A stretch of DNA of 64,000 nucleotides, taken from contig NC_088204.1 in assembly GCF_037126465.1 (NCBI RefSeq), positions 75,825,807 to 75,889,806 on the forward strand. The letters are read 5' to 3'. Below the pieces are notes generated by a model. It searched no databases. It saw nothing but the letters and a program-made list of their open reading frames with translations, and was not told the DNA's origin. The position numbers were made by a program, and so were the translations under genes. The DNA comes from Ornithodoros turicata. Taxonomy: Eukaryota; Arthropoda; Arachnida; Ixodida; Argasidae. Every line of letters starts with the position of its first letter. Within the stretch, counting starts at the first letter, position 1. This document shows positions 55,905 to 64,000 of the stretch, piece by piece.

Positions 55905-56685
55905 GGAAAGTGAAAAAGGCCTTACACCCCACGACTCTTGGAACAAATGCAGCGTATAACCTGATCTCGTGGCCCCGTATAGAAGTTAGCAGAGTCCAAA
56001 AGCCGAATTCCCTAATGACCCCTGTTACCGGGGGCACGGCAAAAAGCGGCACAAAGTGATCGCTCAAGTCAAGAAAACATCGTTATGCGGACGAGGCCCG
56101 ACCCTCTCGGGTATTGGGTACTCGGGCTGGGGAACGCCGAAGGTAAGATGAACGCCGCAATAAGAATAGAACAGTCTAAGCGTGGACGATAGGTTAGATT
56201 GGAAAGGCACGAAGACAGCTTCCAAGGCAGCTTCCCCGTGTTTTCTCTTCATCCAATTGACCTGTCGCCCACGCTCAGGTGTTTTTCATCATGGACTTTA
56301 CCCTCCTCCTCGCCCGCGGTTACGCAATTTCATCCGCATTACGAGAAGGGAAGGGTGTAATTAAGGTTGCGAAGTCAGTTGGGTAGTTGCTATCCATAGG
56401 GCATCACTGCAAACAGACACGGCCGACAGACTAACGGGACAAGAGAAGGAGCTAACTGGGACGCCGTGGGCGCAATGAACGGCCGAAGCTAACACCAGGA
56501 TACTCTCTTGGTTACGCCAAACTGTGCAAGTAAACACACCGCAGCACGACTGACAACTTGTCGCCATTTAATGACGGTGATAGATAGGAAAAAAAAAATA
56601 CTTTAGTACCGAGTGCCAGGTTTTAGAAAAGAAAAATTAACAAGAAGCTACAAAAGGGCGCCATGCGTGAGGGCTCACGGCAAGA
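55905..56685. other. No gene recognised
   Basis: Minus and plus frames without domains. Nothing to report. Confidence 0.3.
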
Positions 56686-56689
56686 GTTT

Positions 56690-56765
56690 ACTTACTTACT
56701 TTATTTATATATTTATTTATTGTCCCGCCCCAAAGCTCTTGCGGCATTACATGGGGCAGAAACAC
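56690..56765 (-). repeat. LINE 3' end (CR1/Jockey-like), reverse orientation
   Basis: Minus strand: CCCCATGTAATGCCGCAAGA GCTTTGGGGCGGGACAATAA ATAAATATATAAATAAAG. Matches 29595-29685. Confidence 0.65.
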
Positions 56766-56769
56766 TTTG

Positions 56770-57745
56770 TAAAATTAATTCGCTAACATTACCACTTTAC
56801 GAGGCAAAAATATTCGAAGAGTTTTTTTTTTTTTTCAATTTCTATTATGAAATTAACTTCAGCGGCACTAGCAAAAAACAAAAACAAAAGAGCGCGCGAG
56901 GGGGGGGGGGTGAAGGGGGGTTGCGTCCCCCTACCCCGGAGACATTAGTGAACTTGGACTAACATAGGTCTCACCTGGCCGTAAACTAACCAACACTGCT
57001 TCACTTGTGTTGCTCCAGGCGCCACGCCTGCTTCACTCCGACGTAGCAACGATGTCGTCTGGCAACAATGACAACATCGTATCTAAACTATATCAAACAC
57101 CCATCCTCCGAAATTCCGTCTGCGCGAGATCGTTTGCGCGGTACCGCCAAATATATGTACACTGATGGTATTGAACTTTATGGGATGGTAAATATCCGAA
57201 TATCCGACGTCGGGCGACGAGTCGCACCGCCATTACATACTGCGGTGGCGCCACCTACACACAGTGGTGCCGATGGGTATGTCAGCTCACGATGACAATG
57301 ACGCTGACAACATGGAACACATGAAGACTTTACGCTGCTACTTTTATGTTGAGCTCACTTTTAGTCGTGGCTACCTTGAACGTGGTAAACGACTTGCAGC
57401 CTCTGACTCGTAAGGGACTCGCTTAGTCCCTGCGTAATATAACATATTACTGCGTTTAGCTAGCGGTAAATTTCATGGTAAATAGGCCGGCAATTTCCGA
57501 CCCTCTTAATCCACGGCCACTAACTAGTTGGTGGGACGACCTTCATCACGTTACAGAGCGGTGCCCCTAATTACCGTAATGAAGATTTAATGATAATTCG
57601 TGGACTCCCATCGCGAGGCAGCTGCGATCATGGCTGACACCAAGATGGGCGTTCCAATTTCGTCACGGGACAGTTCCTTAACGTGGGCACACGACCGCCG
57701 TATAGAATGTCCCTCGAGGATGACGGCGTGTATATATACTATATA
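56770..57745. other. No gene recognised
   Basis: T- and G-rich runs (56821-56836, 56901-56912). Nothing coding that I recognise. Confidence 0.3.
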
Positions 57746-57749
57746 GTGC

Positions 57750-58190
57750 ATGGGTGTCTCAGCTAAATAATCCCGCCTGGGCTAAATAATTCGCGAACCG
57801 GTGCACCAATCGAAGAACTTGCTTTTTTACAAGAATCTATCCGATATCGCCTACAACGTGCGCACCGTGTGAATGAGTTGGCGTCGCTCATTATTTAAAT
57901 AAAAATTCAAATGAGTTCGGTGAAAAAAAAAAAAAAACTTCTAAAAGCAGGGCGCCGTCGGCATTAAAATGGGTACTACCCCTTTGGGGCATTCAGTGGA
58001 CACCTTTTAGAGAAAAATCTGGCACCGAATCGTGTCATTTGTTGCAGTAATTAATTGGTTTCAGCTAACATATTTTTGTCGCGGTTGGTCACGGTGAAGC
58101 GCAAAAAGGCGCTCTTCCACTCTCATGTCCACCAATGAATTACGTCCTTTTGCACTTCGCCGCAACCAGTCGCGACAAAAATATGTAAGC
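57750..58190. repeat. Dispersed repeat family Y (copy 4, palindromic)
   Basis: TCGCTCATTATTTAAATAAAA, then ACATATTTTTGTCGCGGTTG near 58067 and its inverse CAACCAGTCGCGACAAAAAT ATGTAAGCC near 58165, showing an inverted arrangement around AAAGGCGCTCTTCC. Confidence 0.55.
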
Positions 58191-58199
58191 CGAATCGAC

Positions 58200-59250
58200 C
58201 CTGAAGTCGGCCCTGTAAAGTCGGCAACGACGGATGCTGTATGAAGCCAGTAGCCCGAGGATAAACTAACTAAATTTCTGTCAAACTGACAAATTCTGAT
58301 CCCGCATGTCGTCCCAATTAGAACCCGCTTCTCATAAAGGAAAAGTAAAAGATTACCATAAAGTTTCCGCTGATCACCGTAAAGTTTCCACGAACCATTT
58401 CGAACACCACCGAAGACCAAGTATAGAAGCATGTGCGTACCACGAAAAGAAGGAAAGACTAAGCATAGAAGTACGGGACTGCGATCAACCACGACGGAGC
58501 ATCAAGATGAAAACGTCAAAATTCAACTCTCCCCCGAACCGACAGAGACCTTCCCGACACTACAGGTACCTGGACGCAAATAAAACGAAAGCGTGGAAGT
58601 TTTAGACCCACCCTGTTTTGCCTCCTAGTCGTAGTGAAATAAAGCTGAGCTGTCAAATTCTCGTTAGACGGAAAACTTCAGCATCACACGAGGATTAAAG
58701 GAGGAGAACATAACCCTCCCCCGAAGGAAAAGCGTGGATTAAAGCGTCACTGCTAATTAGCGGTGCGAAGTTGGAATTTAATGCGCGCGTGCAAACCGCG
58801 TCCGCGCTCCCCGCGTTCATTTCTTCCAGTTTGGAGAGGAGAGTTCGACGGGGACAACTCCCACAAATTTGAAAGCTGCTTTTTCCGTTTCTTTCTTTCT
58901 TTTTTTTTTTTCTACTTCATATGTTTTTGGGTGCGGACGATGCGTTCTAGAGTAGTCTGTGTTTCGAAGTGAGTGGAGCTGAAAAGATATAACGATCATT
59001 GCCTGCACCTTGGGAGAGACAATATACCCTCGTTGCATGGACGGCTTTAACCACGGTGCCGTTAGCCGACCAAAGCGCAGTTACCGTGGATCACGGTTCG
59101 CACGTGTTAGACGTGCTTTCGCCTTTTTGACGTACCCGCCATACACTGTTTAGGAACCCGGTTGTGCGTATACAGTTACCATGGCTACCGGAACGCTCCG
59201 TGATGCATTGCCGCGCAACCCGTTGTACGCGATTGACGCTCATAATCGCC
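58200..59250. other. Low-complexity open frame and gap
   Basis: A + frame at 58306-58605 (99 codons) is rich in His, Lys, Arg and Ser, with short internal repeats (AAAGTTTCC..GAACC/GATCACCG). It matches no family I know and may be repeat-derived. The rest is without recognised features. Confidence 0.3.
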
Positions 59251-59254
59251 AAGC

Positions 59255-59385
59255 TGTCCGTTAATTAGCTAGTAATTAGCTAAGCGCAACCGCGCTGCGC
59301 CGTCAATCTAGAGGTGTGGGTTCGACTCCCGTCGTTGTCTTGCTTCTTCTGTGACTCACTTCTTTAACCATTGATTCGATCGATT
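59255..59385 (+). repeat. tRNA-derived SINE-like fragment
   Basis: TAGCTAAGCGCAACCGCGCTGCGCC..AGAGGTGTGGGTTCGACTCCCG has a B-box-like tRNA 3' half with a tail TTGTCTTGCTTCTTCTGTGAC. It resembles family A only in the tRNA-like part. Confidence 0.5.
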
Positions 59386-59389
59386 AGGC

Positions 59390-61525
59390 AAACGACACTG
59401 ACGGAATATAGGCTGTGTTGGAGATGATATATGTGTACGATCTTTTTTTTTTGCGAATGATCGAAGGGCAAAGCTTTGCATCAAATCCGCTTAAAGGAGT
59501 ACAGAGGGCCATCCAAAAAAATTTCAGATTAAGACATCTGCTGAAAGTGTGTGTGTCATTATACCGAATAGCGCGAAAGGTTTTGATGTGTGCAATTTGT
59601 TTCCCAGAAAAAAACTCACATAAACATAGCTCCGCGCCTTCACCCTTAACTCGCCACTCCAGCTATAACGAGGATGAGGAGGTATGATGGCACGTCACCG
59701 ATGACGGCATAAGGAGACTCGTTCTGGTTTGCCGGTCAGTGGGGGTCAGCGCATTGTCCCTTTGCCGCCGTAAACCTGTTTTGCCAGTTTTGCCGGAGAA
59801 TTGGGGATAGAAAGAGCGGCCGAAGCATTACCGAGCAAGGAGAAAGGCTCTATCAGAACCCCGAACAGCCGAGTAGCAGACGACAGCGGAGTAGCAGACA
59901 ACATTTCTCTAGGCCAATCAGCGAGCGTTCTCCTTATAGCGTCAGCGCGAGGTTCCAGGCAGATCACAGGCTGGTACTGCTCTTCACCACCGTTGCGCAC
60001 GGTTGCTTTTTGCGGCGTATTTTAAATTCAATTTCTGCGATAATTATGACTCTGTGGTGTAAATTACTTCGCATGGTGCATCTTACTGGCAAACTTAACA
60101 GTTTTATAGGAAGAAAACTGAGTGTTAAAAATGACTTCTGTGCTACTTTAAGGCCACTTCTCCAGAAATCTATCGGCGATTTTCGTTCGCACAAGACACG
60201 TGAACGCTCTAAACGATCATCATAACATTGGTACTGCATGTTCTCTTGGCTTTTCTCTAGTCAATCACGTATTTTTTAGAGGACAGGGTTGAGCCGTTGA
60301 TTTTTAATAAATTAAAGTTTTGTGCGTCTCGAACATGTGCTGCCATCCCGATAGAGTGTCGAACACTAAAATATTTGCGAATACAATACTCAATACAAAT
60401 CAACGGATAGTCCTGGAATTCTACAAAATGTGTCATTGACGAGGGTAGTACAAGGAGAACACGCCAGTACTTCTGTTTTGACGATATTTCACGCCGTTTC
60501 TGAGCGCTGTGCGAACAAACATTCTCCATTGTCTAGCGAAGAAGTGATTCTCCCTTAATAGGTACGGAGAGCCCGTTTCGATTGCGCACACTCTTTGAAA
60601 CGGTTGTGGCAGCCGTTACTGCGCAGACGTTAAAACTAAAAGTCGTGTTCACCTTGATAAAAGAGGCTTACCCCCGAATTCGTAGAATGTGACTAGATCT
60701 CGACTTGACGTGCAAATACCTTGGGAGAGCGCACACTGCTCGACTTGACACGTGTGCTGAAAATGTCAAGTCAGCGCTCGGGCTATGCCTTGAACCCGAC
60801 TTGGATCCAGTACGGCAGCTTCGCGAAGCCACATGACATGACACTCCGAATCTTGCCTTGGCATGGCTTTACACGCGCTAATGTGTCATCGATTTGTTTA
60901 CCTGGACTTTGCACAAGCATTGGTGCCGGATAACAGGTGTGACACATATTGTAGGTCCTGACGCTAAGAAAGGTCACGTTTTCACACTGGAAAGCAAATC
61001 TTATGTGCATACTTGAACGAAAATCTCGCTCCCAGACGCAGTTAAAGTTAGCGGACTGCAGCTTGACGAAGTAACGATCCATGAACGACGCAAACCGTCT
61101 TGAGCGAGGACAGGTCTCGGCTCAGTCTTGCACAAGTCAAGATGCGGCTTCAAGTCAAGTGACATCTATGAATTCGGAGGTAACCGGGGGTAGAATAGGG
61201 GCTCTTTTTTTTTTTTCTTTTTTTTTTACGTATCCAATAAACGGGGTCTATGGCGGACGCAAACACAGGCAACGTGAGAGAGGTTTAGAAGAAAGGTTCT
61301 CCATCATAACCACCTCCTCCAAAAACGCACACACACACACTAAGCGGTAGCCACAGTATTAATTTTCTGTACGACATCAATTTAATTTGAAGTATATACG
61401 CCATGTTTAAATCATTCTTGCTGCATTTACGTTACGCTCAACGATGCGTGCTTCCCTCGCTTATTTTACGTGGTTCGAGCTCTCTCAGCACTGTATAGAT
61501 ATATGGGGTAGTTGGCAACGTGACG
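59390..61525. other. No gene recognised
   Basis: A + frame at 59415-59687 lacks any domain. T-runs at 61207-61227 and (CA)n at 61327-61340. No terminal repeats found. Confidence 0.3.
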
Positions 61526-61527
61526 GG

Positions 61528-61782
61528 GTATAGACATATCGCAGCAATTTAACGAGGGACACGACAGACAAGACGACAAGACACGATGAGTGCAAACTCA
61601 CACAACTGGGGGAATTTGATGACAGGAAACAGCGAAACTGGTGGTGGTGCACCTCTCTTCTCCCTTCCCCTCATTTTTGCTGTTTCCTCTCATGAAATTC
61701 TCCAGTTGCGAATTTGCAGTCATCGTGACTTGTATTCTTCTGTGTTGTGTCCCTCGTTAAATTGCTGCGACATGTCTATACC
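61528..61782. repeat. Foldback palindrome, GTATAGACAT(A/G)TCGCAGCAAT-ended
   Basis: Arms of about 90 bases (GTATAGACATATCGCAGCAATTTAACGAGGG.. and inverse CCCTCGTTAAATTGCTGCGAC ATGTCTATAC) around a loop with GGAAACAGC/GCTGTTTCC, itself a second stem. Similar in style to 7505-7635 and 63474-63700. Confidence 0.82.
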
Positions 61783-61869
61783 ATCTAGCTAGCTACTCTC
61801 TCGCAACATTTGGTGTATAGCGTAAGGGCGACCAAGTTCACTTCACGTACACTGCGGGTAAACCCACGC

Positions 61870-62860
61870 TACTAATGCGTTAGCATTAGAATGTCACAAT
61901 GGAAAAACTGTGGGTATCTGTGTGGGTATGAGATGGTGAAGCCTCACCGAGGCGGAGGTATAGGTTGACATGCAAATGGGAGACTAAAGGATAAATTTAA
62001 ATGAAGGTAAATGATCTGAAATTGAAGTAGTTGAAGGTAATTAGGAGCAAGAGTATTTAAGTGACTATGAGCGGCGTACAGATATGGACAGACGGAGAGA
62101 GGACAGCGGGAAGGTGTGGGGGACAGGGGAATTAGTACGCGTCCTGGGCCGACTTCAGGGGGAACTGTGCCCACATTCGTCTGGAAAGTCTTCGGAAAAC
62201 CCAAGGAACACCTCGGACAGCACAGCCGGCGGTAGGGTTCGAACACGCCACCTTCCAGTCTTCAGCATGACCTTGGTTACCACCAGCGAGCGGACGCCTT
62301 AGCCCACTCGGCCACGCCGCTGGTGAAAGCTGAGTTTAAAGGTAATGATAAAGGTAATGAGATATCTGTAATTTTGAGGAAGATTAAATGAAATTAAAGA
62401 TGGACCGAAGGTAACCGCAGTTTACCGGATGTAATTAAATGTAAATAACGTCAATTAAACGGAAACTGAGTTATGAAATTAAATATAAAAAAAGGAAATT
62501 AAATTTAAAAAAGTTATTACGGAAAATGATTAATACCAGTCAACGTCATTAACGGGAATTATATGAATTTCGAAGTAACCTCAGACAACCTGCCGTTATC
62601 TTCGGTAATTAAATGGTAATTACAAGTAACTGAGGCTAATTAAAGGTTAATTAAATGGACGTACTAATGGTACCTGAAAGTGCCGAACGGGAAGTCAGGT
62701 ATAGACAGGAAGTGGATGCCAGAAGTCGGGCGTAGACGGGAAGTGGACAACCGGAAGTGAGGTTAGACCGACAATGGACAACCGGAACTCGAGTTTAGTC
62801 CGAAAACGGCGCTGAGTGCTAACGCATTTCACTCGCATTTACCGCTAAATAGTCACTTAT
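61870..62860 (-). repeat. AATTAAA-rich repeat family Z (copy 2), containing a SINE
   Basis: Reverse-oriented counterpart of 23473-23885: AATTAAATGGTAATT-like units, AACCGGAAGTGAGGTTAGACC units, then TGCTAACGCATTTCACTCGC..TTACCGC. A block ATGCGTTAGCATTAGAATGTC at 61877 mirrors the other end, hinting at terminal inverted repeats. The SINE at 62066-62323 is inserted within it. Confidence 0.7.
62066..62323 (-). repeat. tRNA-derived SINE, family B, with Ser/Leu-type tRNA head
   Basis: On the minus strand it begins CCAGCGGCGTGGCCGAGTGG, a class II (Ser/Leu-like) A box, with a longer head before the B box GTGTTCGAACCCTACCGCC. It then has the family B body (GGGCACAGTTCCCCCTGAAG). Its head differs from that of 47711-48027, so two tRNA heads drive one body. 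It lies inside the AATTAAA-rich repeat at 61870-62860. Confidence 0.85.
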
Positions 62861-62861
62861 T

Positions 62862-63470
62862 GCTACTTTTTTTTTTTTTTTTTTGAAAAGTAGCGTGCCC
62901 TTAAAACCGGAACGCACAAATCGGTTTCTGGGCATGCGCAGTGATGACCCGCTTCTAAAACGCTCTATTGGGTGATGACGTGCCGGACGCGTATGTATCA
63001 GACGACCGATTATGAGAACACCCACGATGAGCCTGGGCTGCACGAAGACAAACGACACGACCAACAGACGGCGCACAGACGGCAAGATGGCTCCTCTACG
63101 CCATCTTTTGTGTCGGATGGCAATCCATGTTTTCCAAGGCGATAGTGGTGACGTTCGTCGGCTGGGTGTTGGATTCTACGCGACTCTCATCGACGAACCG
63201 TTAATTAATCTACATACTTAGCTCTGTTTAAAGCGATCCTCAATCACAAAAAGTGCGCCCAGGTAACAAAATTATCAGACAGAAAAGAGCTAAACTCCTT
63301 ATCAATGCATCTGACAAAACAACGTTGAATATCCATCATGATAAACTAGCACTGTGCTAGAGGCACGCCACACGACTCCAGCGCACAAAAACACACATAT
63401 AGGGAAATATTTAAGCCGCTGTTTAACGGAGTGCACACTGAAGATATAGGCCCGACGAACAAGAAAGGAA
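62862..63470. other. No gene recognised; T-run
   Basis: T-run at about 62867-62884. GATAAACTAGCACTGTGCTAG at 63339 repeats part of the palindrome that follows. Confidence 0.3.
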
Positions 63471-63473
63471 CTG

Positions 63474-63700
63474 CATAACGGTGGTGAACCGGGCAAGTTG
63501 GTATGAATCAATCATGATAAACTAGCGCTGCACAAGAGAGGGCAGACAGGGGAGAGGACAAACACTGTGCTAGCACACACACACAACACTTGCACATAAA
63601 CGTTAGCACAGTGTTTGTCCTCTCCCTTGTCTGTCCTCATTTTCAGTGCTAGTTTATCACGATTGATTCATCCCAACTTGCCCGGCTCACCACCGTTATG
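63474..63700. repeat. Foldback palindrome, CATAACGGTGGTGA-ended, with (CA)n loop
   Basis: CATAACGGTGGTGAACCGGG CAAGTTGG.. GGACAAACACTGTGCTA and inverse TAGCACAGTGTTTGTCCTCT.. CCAACTTGCCCGGCTCACCACCG TTATG, about 105 bases each side, with a (CA)n-containing loop. A partial third copy of the arm lies at 63331-63351. Confidence 0.85.
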
Positions 63701-64000
63701 TTGAATCCTCACCCTCTCCACGCGCGTTGACATTGCGCCCGCTAGCTATCAAAAAACTTTCACGCCAGTTCACCATCGCGAAAGGAACATCCATTCCGCT
63801 CCCCATGCAGGCCACAATCCCCCTTCACAGCAACGCTCTGTGGCAGACGTGTAAATGTTGATCCTCGCAACACCGGTCACTAGTGTCCTCGCGGCCAGAG
63901 ACCTAAATCCACAGACGCTGAAGAAATAGAATGAACTCCGCATGCGCGGGGTACAAATCCGATCCGTGTCCGTTGGGCCGTTCCCGGGATTAAAAGACGC

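Overview
This is a repeat-dense animal nuclear genome window with one confident protein-coding gene. That gene is a Ras-family small GTPase of the RASD (Dexras/Rhes)/Di-Ras type, on the + strand, split over about 13 kb into three coding exons (23115-23285, 31259-31426, 35584-36036, stop to 36039). The exons join in phase 0 and give a 264-residue protein with all five G motifs, an unusual Asp at the Ras Gln61 position and a C-terminal CTVS prenylation box. Large introns, tRNA-derived SINEs, Penelope-like elements, Jockey/CR1-type and other LINEs, and many small inverted-repeat DNA transposons suggest a chelicerate, most likely a tick. That is an inference from repeat style, not proven by any single sequence.

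Layout. 1-23 kb upstream of the gene: fragments of LINEs (6.2-7.1 kb), several tRNA-derived SINEs, hAT-like elements (8.1-8.9 kb; 14.9-15.8 kb with a nested insertion), two large palindromic CACTG-ended elements (13.3-13.7, 14.0-14.4 kb), CCCAAGC-ended MITEs and a GAATTC-ended 0.9-kb element. 23-36 kb: the GTPase gene. Intron 1 holds a degenerate Penelope-like element on the opposite strand, itself hit by a SINE and a MITE, plus hAT, mariner-like and TTAA-type MITEs and LINE 3' ends. Intron 2 holds a three-level nest of MITEs. 36-49 kb: minisatellites, TTAA-type MITEs, a LINE reverse transcriptase fragment and a LINE 3' end split by a 1.2-kb transposon that itself carries a SINE. 49.4-50.9 kb: a 160-bp tandem satellite array, abutting a Gypsy-type gag-protease remnant. 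51-64 kb: more MITEs, long foldback palindromes and an AATTAAA-rich repeat family also seen next to exon 1.

The repeats date one another by insertion. Several insertions have exact target-site duplications, and in five cases either the interrupted reading frame or an uninterrupted sister copy in this window shows the empty site. Apart from the GTPase, I found no open reading frame I could credibly call a host gene. Most long stretches between features look non-coding. All element classifications rest on reading termini, duplications and motifs by eye, not on database searches.
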